Source: Sphingobacteriales bacterium
GTDB taxonomy: Bacteria > Bacteroidota > Bacteroidia > Chitinophagales > Chitinophagaceae
Direction: 5' to 3'
Assembly (NCBI GenBank): GCA_024640385.1
Contig: JAHEFC010000029.1
Span: 1 to 16,510, forward strand
Length of the DNA: 16,510 nt
Numbering within the stretch: the first letter of the stretch is position 1; every line of letters begins with the position of its first letter. The notes beneath the pieces are model-generated. The model did no database searches. It was not told where the DNA came from and saw only the letters and a list, made by a program, of their open reading frames with translations. A program made the position numbers and the translations under genes. This document shows positions 1-7,857 of this stretch, one piece after another.

Positions 1-3000
1 TCCCTTTTTAACTTTTTCTGGCCGGGATAGATCTCATTAAGCGTATCTCCTTCAAACACACGGCCATTCATGATCACATATTTGACCGTATTCGAATTGC
101 GGATATTTTCCAGCGGGTTCTTGTCAAGGATCAGGATGTCAGCCAGCTTGCCTGTTTCCAGTGAGCCGAGGTCTTTATCCAGCCCTATTGATTCTGCTCC
201 TTTGATGGTTGCCACTTTCAATGCATCCATATTGCTCATGCCTCCACTTGCCATTGACCAGAGTTCCCAATGATAGCCAAGTCCCTGCAACTGGCCATGG
301 CTGCCAATGCCAACAAGTCCATCATTCTTTACGATACTGTTCATGGTTTCGGCATGCTTTTGAAATACATGTTCTTCCGGCCTGAACCAACCCGAACTTC
401 TTCTCCTGCTTTTTTGCGCCAGTTCCTCATACGGCGTGAAATGCTTCAGCTTGGGATCGTTGGTGGGCGATTCAGTTTCATAATAATAATTCTCTGCCCA
501 TGGACCTCCGTATGCAACGAGCAAAGTTGGTGTCACCGTCATTTTCGCTTCACCGATGGTTTTTGTTACATCTTTGAATAGAGGATAGATTGGAAGTGCA
601 TGTTCATGCCCGGGATATCCATCAAACAAATTGGTCATGTTCAGTTTGAAATCAAGACCACCTTCTGTAGTTGGCATCAGGTTCTGTTCTTTTGCAGCCA
701 TGATGATCCACTGCCTGTGTTGCCTGTTGCCCGTAAGGTACATCTTGATCGTTTTCGTATTGTAGTACTTACTGTACTGCTTCAAAATACGTTTGGTCTG
801 ATCAAGATCTTTCAGGTTGTACATCCAGAATCCCACACCAGGCCCTGTTGAGTAGATCCTTGGCCCGATCATTTGACCTGCTTCCACCATATCGCCATAG
901 GTGAGTACATCAGTAGTGGCGGTTTGAGGGTCGCGGGTAGTGGTAACGCCATAGGCCAGATTAGCGGCATATACCCAGGCCTGGCCTTTATGCAAGCCCC
1001 AGTAGGGCCACATATGCGAATGGATATCTACAAAGCCCGGCATTATAGTTTTGCCTGAACAGTCGATCACCCTGGTATTGGAAGGGGCATTTAAAGTTCC
1101 GGATCTCCCAATTGCATTGATCCGGTTGTTGATGATAAGTATATCTCCGCTTTCGATTACTTCATCCTGCTTCATAGTCAGGATGCGCGCGTTCTTTAAC
1201 AGGATGGTACCTGTTGGCATATCACGCTGATAGTATACTTTGACCTGGAATTCTTCAGGTTCATATTTTGGAACTTTTACCTCTGCTTTCTTCGCTGTAT
1301 CAGATAGTTTTTTTGCCTGCATTGAGTCCAACGCTTTCTTAGTACCGGTATCTGTTTTTGCCATCGCAGAATCCAATTGCTTTTTAGCTGAGAGCAGGCT
1401 ATCTGCTTTCTTTTTTTCTTCCGCTTTCTTTGCAACTTTCACTGAATCTTCAAATGCTTCTGCTTTTTTCAGATCGTAGACAAAATGCCCATTACCTATA
1501 GACCAATGTACACGCTGGCCATTGCCTTCCCAGTAAGGGAACTCACCGCCGATCTCTGTCAGCCTCCGCGAAGGGTAGTTACTTGATGCGGGATCTGCCA
1601 CTGAAATATTTACAGGTTTTCCTGTCTGCGGAACAGTAACTACAAAGATGTCATTGTTAACCTGTGCCAGTGCCTTAAAGCCCTGTGGCGCCATGGTGAT
1701 CACGGAAGCTGAAGAAGGAAGCTGCATTTCACGCTCAGTGGCAGCCGACTGCGGGAGCATACAGTTGTTGATAAATGCCTGAGCATTTCTGGCATACACG
1801 GGCCGTTTGTTGTCCATGATGTCATCCTCTTCCGGGGTTGATCCATATGTTGTAATGCCAGTGATCTTTACATGTGTTTTCTCGTCGGTGCCATCCCATT
1901 TCATGGAGATCAGGCTTCCGCCGGACCCGTTCAGGAAAATACGGTCTGGAAAGGCTTTCGAGAAATGGGGGTTGCCACGTCCTGTGGCTTTATCGATCAC
2001 AGTAACGGCGCCACCCGCTGCAGGGATCCAGCAAAGTTCCATTTCAGCACCGGAAAGAAAAGGACTGATGGACTCTTTATACATTCTTGCACTTCCCCTG
2101 GTGAATACGATTCTGTCGTTTGGAGCCCAGCTGATATCGATATAAAATGCTGATTCGGTAGTTAGTTTGGTTGTGACTGGTGCTTTCGCTCCAAAAACCG
2201 TTTTATAAATGTCACCGCCATTACTGTCTTCCCAGGTCACAAATGCAAGTTGCTTTCCATCCGCACTCCACATTGGATTTGCTTCTGTGAAATTATTTGT
2301 TGTGATTCGCCTGGGTGTGCCATTGGGATAATCCATCACATAGAGACGGTTCAAAACGGTGAATGCCAGTTGTTTTCCATCAGGTGAAGGCGAGGCATCA
2401 CGGATCTGGGTTGCCAGTGCATGGGATGTATCCTTTATCGGGTATTTGAATTCCAGGCGGGGCCCCAATTCCAGGGAAAGATTAACAGTGAAGGGGATCT
2501 CTGACGACTTGCCATCGGCCACATTGATCTTCCAGATCTTGCCGCCATAGCTTGCTACTATGTATTTGCTGTCTGGCGTGAATGACATTCCCGGAAGAAC
2601 ACCCATCGGTGCTATGGATTCCTGCTCGTCGCGTTGTACTGGGTAGGCCAGCCATTTTTCTTCTCCTGTTTTCATGTTCCGGATCACCAGCCCGGTCTTG
2701 TCTTCATACCTTGATCCGTATACCATCCACTGACCGTCTTTGGAAATTGTAGGAGTGAATGCCGAGCCATATCTTGAAGTAAGTGTGGTCATTCGGGAAT
2801 TATCGCGGTCGTACATCCCTATCTGGTATTGAGGAAGACTGGCATTGTAATTCCAAGACCCCATCCTCATTGAGAAATATATGTATCGTCCTTTTGGATC
2901 AACAAAAGGATCTATGGTTTTTAGGTTAACGGGTTGCTCGATCAGAGGGCTTCCTCCGCCACCGTCTTTATGATACATCACCAGCTTGGGTGCGCGTCTG

Positions 3001-3518
3001 CCTTTTGATGCAACGATATATTCTCCATCCGGGGTCCAGGTGGCCGCAGGAAAATCATCCACTCTTTCTTTGGTGAGCTGCGTAGTATCTTCTTTGACCC
3101 GGTCTATGATCCAGATATTGTCTGACCCGCTCCGATCGGAAGTGAACAATATCTTGTTGCCATCAGGACTGAAACGCGGATGAGTTTCAAAGGCAATACC
3201 TTTTGTGACAGGAGTTGCCACACCCCCTGTGATGGGAATGGTATAAATATCTCCCATCAGGTCGAAGGCTATTGAATTGCCATCGGGATGCACGTCTACG
3301 GACATCCAGGATCCTTCGTTAGTTGCAAACTCGATCTTCCTGGTAGGTTTGAGGGGAAGGTCTTTGAAAGCCGTGTACTTAACTGTATCTTTTTTTGTTG
3401 TGTCAGCAACAGTTCGTAATAAATAGCCGGTCGTCATTTCAGTGCCATTATTGGATATACGTGATCCAACTATAGCAAGCGGGATAATGCCGGCAAAAAG
3501 CAGATGTTTTAATTGCAT
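1..3518 (-). CDS. Tricorn/TolB-type beta-propeller fused to amidohydrolase (3' end outside window)
   Basis: A continuous minus-strand frame of 1172 codons begins at the ATG at 3518 and runs off the left edge without a stop. The N-terminus (MQLKHLLFAGIIPLAIVG) is a probable signal peptide or anchor, so export is expected. Residues about 50-660 hold repeated PD40/TolB-like blades (for example HPRFSPDGNKILFTSDRSG and SPSPDGKQLAFTV). A Lys/Ala-rich, coiled-coil-like linker covers about 680-765. The rest is a metal-dependent amidohydrolase: GFVDIHSHMWP gives H833 and H835, TIKMYLT gives a candidate bridging K925, and GHEHALP gives H971/H973. GSHGQLQGLGYH has His1074 where many relatives have the metal-binding Asp. 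The C-terminal ADILILDKNPLENI stretch is typical of imidazolonepropionase/prolidase-type enzymes. The substrate is unknown; a role on peptides or amino-acid derivatives is plausible inference. The family is common in Bacteroidota at about 1100 residues or more, so little should be missing. Confidence 0.9.
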   Translation of the reverse strand, partial: MQLKHLLFAGIIPLAIVGSRISNNGTEMTTGYLLRTVADTTKKDTVKYTAFKDLPLKPTRKIEFATNEGSWMSVDVHPDGNSIAFDLMGDIYTIPITGGVATPVTKGIAFETHPRFSPDGNKILFTSDRSGSDNIWIIDRVKEDTTQLTKERVDDFPAATWTPDGEYIVASKGRRAPKLVMYHKDGGGGSPLIEQPVNLKTIDPFVDPKGRYIYFSMRMGSWNYNASLPQYQIGMYDRDNSRMTTLTSRYGSAFTPTISKDGQWMVYGSRYEDKTGLVIRNMKTGEEKWLAYPVQRDEQESIAPMGVLPGMSFTPDSKYIVASYGGKIWKINVADGKSSEIPFTVNLSLELGPRLEFKYPIKDTSHALATQIRDASPSPDGKQLAFTVLNRLYVMDYPNGTPRRITTNNFTEANPMWSADGKQLAFVTWEDSNGGDIYKTVFGAKAPVTTKLTTESAFYIDISWAPNDRIVFTRGSARMYKESISPFLSGAEMELCWIPAAGGAVTVIDKATGRGNPHFSKAFPDRIFLNGSGGSLISMKWDGTDEKTHVKITGITTYGSTPEEDDIMDNKRPVYARNAQAFINNCMLPQSAATEREMQLPSSASVITMAPQGFKALAQVNNDIFVVTVPQTGKPVNISVADPASSNYPSRRLTEIGGEFPYWEGNGQRVHWSIGNGHFVYDLKKAEAFEDSVKVAKKAEEKKKADSLLSAKKQLDSAMAKTDTGTKKALDSMQAKKLSDTAKKAEVKVPKYEPEEFQVKVYYQRDMPTGTILLKNARILTMKQDEVIESGDILIINNRINAIGRSGTLNAPSNTRVIDCSGKTIMPGFVDIHSHMWPYWGLHKGQAWVYAANLAYGVTTTRDPQTATTDVLTYGDMVEAGQMIGPRIYSTGPGVGFWMYNLKDLDQTKRILKQYSKYYNTKTIKMYLTGNRQHRQWIIMAAKEQNLMPTTEGGLDFKLNMTNLFDGYPGHEHALPIYPLFKDVTKTIGEAKMTVTPTLLVAYGGPWAENYYYETESPTNDPKLKHFTPYEELAQKSRRRSSGWFRPEEHVFQKHAETMNSIVKNDGLVGIGSHGQLQGLGYHWELWSMASGGMSNMDALKVATIKGAESIGLDKDLGSLETGKLADILILDKNPLENIRNSNTVKYVIMNGRVFEGDTLNEIYPGQKKLKR

Positions 3519-3586
3519 ATGATGTAGAAATTAGGAAGGGCCAATTTAGGGGAAATCTGTTTGGGAAGGAAGCCGTCTATGTAATT

Positions 3587-3679
3587 CAGGTTGCAGGTGG
3601 CGGGTTGCAGGTTGCAGGTGGCAGGCTGCAATAAATTTTTCCTGCAACCTGCAACCTGCCACCTGTAACCTGCCACCTG
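3587..3679. repeat. imperfect inverted array of 7-bp repeats (CAGGTTG / CAACCTG)
   Basis: The left arm has six consecutive heptamers at 3587-3628 (CAGGTTG, CAGGTGG, CGGGTTG, CAGGTTG, CAGGTGG, CAGGCTG). The right arm has complementary heptamers at 3645-3679 (CAACCTG twice, CCACCTG, TAACCTG, CCACCTG), preceded by CCTG at 3641. The best hairpin I can draw pairs 3587-3618 with 3641-3672: 32 positions with two mismatches (G opposite T) and a 22-base AT-rich loop. The array ends on the base before the complement of the bicupin stop codon, so it sits in the 3' untranslated region of that operon and ahead of the amidohydrolase gene. It could stabilise mRNA or attenuate read-through; neither is shown. 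Confidence 0.9.
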
Positions 3680-4438
3680 CTACTTAGCGTACATCCCGTT
3701 CCGGGAATATTTGCTTTTCGTATCGAGAATGAAAAACACAAGGTCGGTAGGTTCCTCAGCGGTCAGGAGGTATTGTTCATGCTGAAATACAGCATTATCA
3801 CCTTTATTAAGTACTTCTTCCGTGCCTTCGATCTTAACTGAGCCTTCGAACACATAGAGAAAACCCACGTGGCCTTCCTGTTCCAGCTCGGGAGTTTCAA
3901 TGGAACTGTTTTTCAGATATGCATCGAAAAACCAGGCCTGGGATCTGATCTTCAACGGGGCCTCAGAGTCTTCTGGTCCGCCAATCATCCGCCATTCATC
4001 AACACTATGGTAGAATTCAAAAGTATGAAACTGCACCTTGGGCTCCAGGTTATCTTCCTTTGGCCTGAAAAAGATCTGAAGCATTTCAACCTTATCTTCT
4101 ATTTCATCTTCGTTATCGTCCAGGCAGGTTTCTTCGTGATAGAATTCCCTGCCTGCATTCATCATCATCATATGATGACCGTACAGCATCTCGAGGTGTC
4201 CATGGCTGTCGCGATGTACCATCTGGCCTTTGCGCATATAGCTCAGGATCTCGTCGTTCACGTGGGGATGCATGGGTATGATCATGCCGGGGTCAAGCGT
4301 TGAATGATCCATCCGGCCAAGGGGTCCGAGCCCATAAGGGTCGGCAGGGTCGAGCAATTTCCTGCCCGGTGAAACAAGCCTGATAATAAACTTGCCTTTG
4401 TCTATGATATGTCGCTCAGATGCCCTGGAGATCAGCAT
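3680..4438 (-). CDS. pirin-family bicupin protein
   Basis: The 252-residue protein has the pirin/YhhW layout of two cupin domains. The N-terminal cupin carries the metal-binding set H57 and H59 (MHPHVNDEI) plus H101 and E103 (FYHEE), matching the His-His-His-Glu ligands of human pirin (56, 58, 101, 103). Early motifs LLDPADPYGLGPLGRMDHSTLDPG also fit the family. The C-terminal cupin, about 160-250, includes GHVGFLYVFEGSVKIEG and looks metal-free. Some pirin relatives oxidise quercetin and others bind transcription factors; which applies here cannot be read from sequence. The ATG at 4438 lies 15 bases after the stop of the barrel protein, so the gene is probably the last of the sigma-factor operon. 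Length is normal. A His/Met-rich stretch (GHHMMMMNAG) just before the third His ligand is slightly unusual. Confidence 0.87.
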   Translation of the reverse strand: MLISRASERHIIDKGKFIIRLVSPGRKLLDPADPYGLGPLGRMDHSTLDPGMIIPMHPHVNDEILSYMRKGQMVHRDSHGHLEMLYGHHMMMMNAGREFYHEETCLDDNEDEIEDKVEMLQIFFRPKEDNLEPKVQFHTFEFYHSVDEWRMIGGPEDSEAPLKIRSQAWFFDAYLKNSSIETPELEQEGHVGFLYVFEGSVKIEGTEEVLNKGDNAVFQHEQYLLTAEEPTDLVFFILDTKSKYSRNGMYAK

Positions 4439-4453
4439 AATGCAAATTACCCA

Positions 4454-6076
4454 TTAAAGGCGAATCTGCATACCCATTTGCAGGTTGAAAGTTCTGGGAT
4501 AGGCTTTCACAGGCATATTTTCATTCATGGGAGTCAGTCCAAACTGGTATTGGGGACTGAATATGAACGATATTTTCTTAAACGCCCGCCAGTCGATCCC
4601 CGCACCGATTGTTCCGTTGAAATAATTGCTTTTCAGGTTGGTGGCAATCGACTGTTCCTCATCATAGTTGTAATTATGCAAACCGGTTTCCAGGTATTGG
4701 TCGGTCAGAATATTCAGGCCGGCACCAGCTGTGGCAAACAAGTGGAATTTTTTCCCCCCGAAATGATAACTGAACGACAACGGAATATTGATATAATTCA
4801 GATCGTTAGTAGAGTATTTTGTCAGTGCTGTATCACCTGGCCTGGCATAGGTTGATTTCTTGAGGTAATATGTGCCGGCGGAGCAGTCAAATTTATAACG
4901 CACTTTCCCGTCAGGGTTTTTTTCTGCTTTGATGTATTTAGGTTCGATCTGTATCTGCCTGCTGGTGAATATCAATCCGGATTGCACAGTTATATTCTTC
5001 GCGATCCTGAGGTCGGCCAGTAGTCCGCCACCGATCCTTGAAGGCTGTGATTCGGTTCTATCGATCTCGGATTTTACTTTTCCGGCATCAGGATAGCTAT
5101 TATTCGCTACTATTCTGTTGGATCCAAATTGCCAGGACATCACCGGTGTTAAAGCAAACCGCGGAAGATCTACCGATGCAGTACGTTTATTCAGTACTGG
5201 GATGGCAGAGGGACTGGATACCGCGTTTTTATTGCCGGACAGGCCAGACTGCTGCGAAACTGGTATCCGCTTCTCAGCACCGGGCAATTCACGGGAAGCA
5301 GCTATATTAGTGATATCTGCAGCACTCCATGACTTTGCAGTTTCGATATTGCCTGGAGGGAGATTGTCAACTGACATATCAGTGGCCGGAGAATTCTTTT
5401 TACTATCAGCAACCGATGTGTTTGTTTTTAAAGGAGTAGAGGATACGGGACCTTCAGTTTTAGATCCTGTCCCGGTTGATTTTGATCTGGAAGAATTTCC
5501 TGAAACGGTTGTAATGTCGCTGCCTTTACCTGTATCCTCTTTTTTAACCTCTGGGTCTTTGATTTTATCGCGTGTTGACCCGGGCTTCAGTGTTGTTTTT
5601 TCGCTGACAGACTGGTCTGCAGCTTTTGTCAAATGATCTTGCTGTTCATCTATTCCAGTTGCTTCACCGGGTTTTGATGCAACTATATCAGTCGCTTCAT
5701 CAGGTTTTGATGCAGCGATATCAGCAGTGTTTGGCCTGTTATGGCCTTCCTGGCCAGAAATTGTACCTGGTGCAGCTGGTACAGTGGATATGGAAGACCG
5801 GGACCTGTTTTCGGCGGGTTTTAAATTTGACTCTTTGTTGTGCATCTTCACGCCCCTCAAATAATATCCTCCTGCAAATAGCCCTGCACTTCCTAATATG
5901 ATGAGTAATGCGGCTGCAATCTTCCTTGAGTTCCACCAAAGGAAGAATTTAGGCCTTGAATCTTTCTTGTCAAGTTCTTTTTCAATATGCTCCCATACAG
6001 CCGGCGTAGGGTTTTCTTCTTTCCCTTCGAGGCCTGATTTGAACAGATCATCAATGTGGTGTAAATCTCCGTTCAT
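4454..6076 (-). CDS. one-helix membrane protein with C-terminal outer-membrane beta-barrel, probable anti-sigma/sensor
   Basis: The 540-residue protein has three parts. Residues 1-51 are polar and charged (FKSGLEGKEENPTPAVWEHI), followed by one hydrophobic helix at about 52-74 (KIAAALLIILGSAGLFAGGYYL). Residues about 75-300 are low in complexity, rich in Ser, Thr, Lys and Pro, and probably disordered. Residues about 305-540 alternate like beta strands (INIPLSFSYHFGGKKFHLFA, FIFSPQYQFGLTP) and look like a PorT/OMP_b-brl type barrel. The ATG overlaps the TGA of the upstream ECF sigma gene (ATGA), implying translational coupling. Inference: the short N-terminus sits in the cytoplasm and may hold the sigma factor, while the linker crosses the periplasm to a barrel in the outer membrane. 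Similar sigma-plus-barrel pairs occur in Bacteroidota, but I cannot name a studied orthologue. Confidence 0.75.
   Translation of the reverse strand: MNGDLHHIDDLFKSGLEGKEENPTPAVWEHIEKELDKKDSRPKFFLWWNSRKIAAALLIILGSAGLFAGGYYLRGVKMHNKESNLKPAENRSRSSISTVPAAPGTISGQEGHNRPNTADIAASKPDEATDIVASKPGEATGIDEQQDHLTKAADQSVSEKTTLKPGSTRDKIKDPEVKKEDTGKGSDITTVSGNSSRSKSTGTGSKTEGPVSSTPLKTNTSVADSKKNSPATDMSVDNLPPGNIETAKSWSAADITNIAASRELPGAEKRIPVSQQSGLSGNKNAVSSPSAIPVLNKRTASVDLPRFALTPVMSWQFGSNRIVANNSYPDAGKVKSEIDRTESQPSRIGGGLLADLRIAKNITVQSGLIFTSRQIQIEPKYIKAEKNPDGKVRYKFDCSAGTYYLKKSTYARPGDTALTKYSTNDLNYINIPLSFSYHFGGKKFHLFATAGAGLNILTDQYLETGLHNYNYDEEQSIATNLKSNYFNGTIGAGIDWRAFKKISFIFSPQYQFGLTPMNENMPVKAYPRTFNLQMGMQIRL
5658..5723 (-). 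repeat. 33-bp in-frame tandem duplication inside the linker of the barrel protein
   Basis: Two adjacent 33-base copies, 5658-5690 and 5691-5723, differ at a few positions. They encode the protein repeats DIAASKPDEAT and DIVASKPGEAT (residues about 119-140). The period is a multiple of three, so the reading frame is kept and the disordered linker is lengthened by 11 residues. Confidence 0.85.
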
Positions 6077-6657
6077 AGGCAGGCCAGTTTTTGTGTGTTT
6101 ACCTGATCCAGTTTCATGATCTCTCTTTGAAGAATTAACCTGGCGTCATACAAATTGGATTTTGACGTGCCTTCTGAAATTTTCAGTGCTTCGGCGATCT
6201 CTTTGTGTTTCATGCCTTCAAAAACATACAGATTAAAAACGAGCCTGTAGGCTGGCGGCAGTTTCTGCACCAGTTCTAAAAGGTCTTTATAGCCAATATT
6301 TGCATAAGCTTCATTGCCTGAGGCTTTTACAACCAATTCTTCCTGCAGGGAGACCACCGGAAACATCCTGGCTTTCTCCCGGTAACGTTGCAAGGCAGCA
6401 TTCACAATGATCCTGCGAACCCAGCCCTCGAATGAACCTTCTCTTCTGAATTGTAAAATATGGGTGAACACCTTGATGAATCCCTCCTGAAGGATCTCTT
6501 CTGCTTCTTCCCTGTCGTTAGCGTAACGCAGGCATACGGGCAACATCCTGGGGGCAAATATCTCATAGATCCGGTTCTGCGCTGGGCGCCGGCCGGACAT
6601 GCAATCCCCTATCAGTTGCTCCAGGTTGTCCAATTGTAAATGTTCGCTTTCTGCCAT
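6073..6657 (-). CDS. ECF-type RNA polymerase sigma factor (sigma-70 family)
   Basis: The 194-residue protein has the two ECF domains. Sigma region 2 is at about 27-96, with CLRYANDREEAEEILQEGF (core binding) and FEGWVRRIIVNAALQRYREK (-10 recognition). Sigma region 4 is at about 125-180, with LVQKLPPAYRLVFNLYVFEG and the helix-turn-helix HKEIAEALKISEGTSKSNL. There is no extra C-terminal domain. It redirects RNA polymerase to a small regulon, commonly for envelope or stress functions. It is first in an apparent operon: its stop overlaps the start of the barrel protein, which is the natural candidate for its regulator. A promoter with an overlapping palindrome lies about 100-130 bases upstream, so regulated expression is plausible. 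The start at 6657 is chosen because it gives a normal N-terminus before region 2. Confidence 0.95.
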   Translation of the reverse strand: MAESEHLQLDNLEQLIGDCMSGRRPAQNRIYEIFAPRMLPVCLRYANDREEAEEILQEGFIKVFTHILQFRREGSFEGWVRRIIVNAALQRYREKARMFPVVSLQEELVVKASGNEAYANIGYKDLLELVQKLPPAYRLVFNLYVFEGMKHKEIAEALKISEGTSKSNLYDARLILQREIMKLDQVNTQKLACL

Positions 6658-6756
6658 AGATGACAGTATGATTTAGACGGTTGGGTGAGCACAGAAGAAT
6701 TGGGGAAGTAAATAAGGTACTAAGTAAGTTAGAAATTTTTTTCAATGCTGCATAGT

Positions 6757-6786
6757 AAAAGTTAAAAGAGGGTTAATTGGAACCAA
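6757..6786 (-). promoter_or_regulatory. candidate Bacteroidota-type promoter of the ECF sigma operon
   Basis: On the minus strand, TTG (6786 to 6784) is followed after 19 bases by TAACTTTT (6764 to 6757), seven of eight matches to TAnnTTTG. Transcription would start near 6751, giving a leader of roughly 95 bases. Confidence 0.5.
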
Positions 6787-6789
6787 TTA
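6774..6789. promoter_or_regulatory. 16-bp near-palindrome TAATTGGAACCAATTA, candidate operator
   Basis: Two 7-base arms, TAATTGG and CCAATTA, are perfectly complementary around a 2-base centre. The site lies in the divergent region between the sigma operon and the DUF4382 gene, and covers the TTG of the candidate sigma promoter. A dimeric regulator bound here could control the sigma operon and perhaps the plus-strand gene. The regulator is unknown. Confidence 0.45.
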
Positions 6790-6823
6790 CATCTTTTTAT
6801 CCCAACTAAGAAAGGACACCTGG

Positions 6824-6831
6824 TATCTTTT
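6824..6831 (+). promoter_or_regulatory. weak candidate -7 element for the DUF4382 gene
   Basis: TATCTTTT matches TAnnTTTG at seven of eight positions, about 40 bases before the chosen ATG. No TTG lies at the usual distance upstream, so the call is weak. If correct, transcription starts near 6836 and the GTG at 6836 cannot be the translation start. Confidence 0.3.
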
Positions 6832-6871
6832 TGTTGTGTACCCCTCAATCAATAACCAAATTACCTACACT

Positions 6872-7738
6872 ATGACAAATCGTAAAAGTATCCGGATCTT
6901 GTTTTTTTCCCTGATGAGTTCGGTAGCCGCTTTAGTTTTTTATTCCTGTTCAAAATCGGAAATGAGTGCCTCGGTTTCTGACCAGCAACTCGCTGTTTTT
7001 CTCACCGACCATCCTGCAGATTTTGACAATGTACTTGTGCAGATCACGGCAGTGGAAGTGAAACTGGACACTTCCGATCATAAGAACGATGATTTCTATG
7101 GCAACAGTGATATGGACGCTGACGATGATCACCGCGGGCAGGACAGCTATGGCCAGTGGGATACCTTGAAAATAGATCCCGGCACTTATGATCTGCTTAG
7201 GTTGAGAAACGGAGTAGATACATTGCTTGCCCAGGGCAATATCAATGGCAAAGCCAGGAAGATCAGGATCTCAGTGGGTTCGGTTACAGTGGTAAAAGAC
7301 AGTGTTTCCTATCCGGTGAATCTGATGCCGGGAATCAACAATTACATTTATATAAAGTTGCACGACGAACATTTTCAGAGAAGCGGTAATGTTCAACAGG
7401 TATGGCTTGATTTTGATGTGAGCCGGTCTATTATTGAGATCAATGGAAAATACTATCTCCGCCCTGTGCTTAAGCCATTCTGCGACAGGAATTCCGGAGA
7501 GATCGAAGGCAAGGTAGGGCCAGCTGATGCGGCTGCGATAGTAAAAGTTTATAATGCCTCTGATACGGCAACTGCTATTCCCGATAAAAAAGGTGGGTTC
7601 AGGATACGCGGTCTTTCTGAAGGTGATTATACAGTTTTGTATGATGCCAATAACGGCTACCTCGATACCACGGTCACTAATGTGAAGATCGTCAAGGGGC
7701 GTGAAATGAAACTGCCGGCAGTGACTTTAAAAAAATAG
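6872..7738 (+). CDS. DUF4382 domain lipoprotein with C-terminal carboxypeptidase-regulatory-like domain
   Basis: The 288-residue protein begins with a lipoprotein signal peptide: MTNRKSIRIL, a hydrophobic stretch, then FYSC with C26 as the likely lipidated residue. Residues about 37-205 match the DUF4382 pattern (AVFLTDHPADFDNVLVQITA near the start, then WDTLKIDPGTYDLLRLRNG and VNLMPGINNYIYIKL). An acidic Asp/His insert (NSDMDADDDHRGQD) falls near residue 80. Residues about 212-288 (GEIEGKVGPADAAAIVKVYN to the end) form a small beta-sandwich like the carboxypeptidase regulatory fold, used as a structural or carbohydrate-binding module. The ATG at 6872 is preferred to an in-frame GTG at 6836 because the signal peptide begins properly there. 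The gene diverges from the sigma operon across the palindromic control region. Function unknown; an envelope location is well supported. Confidence 0.85.
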   Translation: MTNRKSIRILFFSLMSSVAALVFYSCSKSEMSASVSDQQLAVFLTDHPADFDNVLVQITAVEVKLDTSDHKNDDFYGNSDMDADDDHRGQDSYGQWDTLKIDPGTYDLLRLRNGVDTLLAQGNINGKARKIRISVGSVTVVKDSVSYPVNLMPGINNYIYIKLHDEHFQRSGNVQQVWLDFDVSRSIIEINGKYYLRPVLKPFCDRNSGEIEGKVGPADAAAIVKVYNASDTATAIPDKKGGFRIRGLSEGDYTVLYDANNGYLDTTVTNVKIVKGREMKLPAVTLKK

Positions 7739-7800
7739 TTGATTCGTTCGCTAAGTGCCATTGTGGAAACTAATGCAGATGATGGTCTTGTGGGGTTTTA

Positions 7801-7832
7801 AAAAAATGCGGAGGGTTGGACTCCGCATTTTT
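7801..7832. terminator. bidirectional intrinsic terminator
   Basis: AAAAATGCGGAG (7802-7813) pairs perfectly with CTCCGCATTTTT (7821-7832) around a 7-base loop, with A and T tracts at the two ends. It lies between the convergent DUF4382 and recQ genes and can end transcription from either side. Confidence 0.9.
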
Positions 7833-7857
7833 GTTTGATTAGGTTGTGGTTGAAGTC

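Noticed and set aside
3587..3679. CRISPR-like repeats
   Set aside because: Units are 7 bases, directly adjacent without spacers, and inverted; no cas genes are near.
5658..5723. Mobile or regulatory repeat
   Set aside because: It is in frame, inside a coding linker, and only two copies; a simple duplication explains it.
4409..5901. Plus-strand open frames of 90-172 codons opposite the bicupin and barrel genes
   Set aside because: They lie antisense to well supported genes, show no family motifs, and include repeats only because the real gene does.
6836..6871. GTG start giving a 300-residue DUF4382 protein
   Set aside because: It adds 12 polar residues ahead of a normal lipoprotein signal peptide and lies at the likely transcription start.
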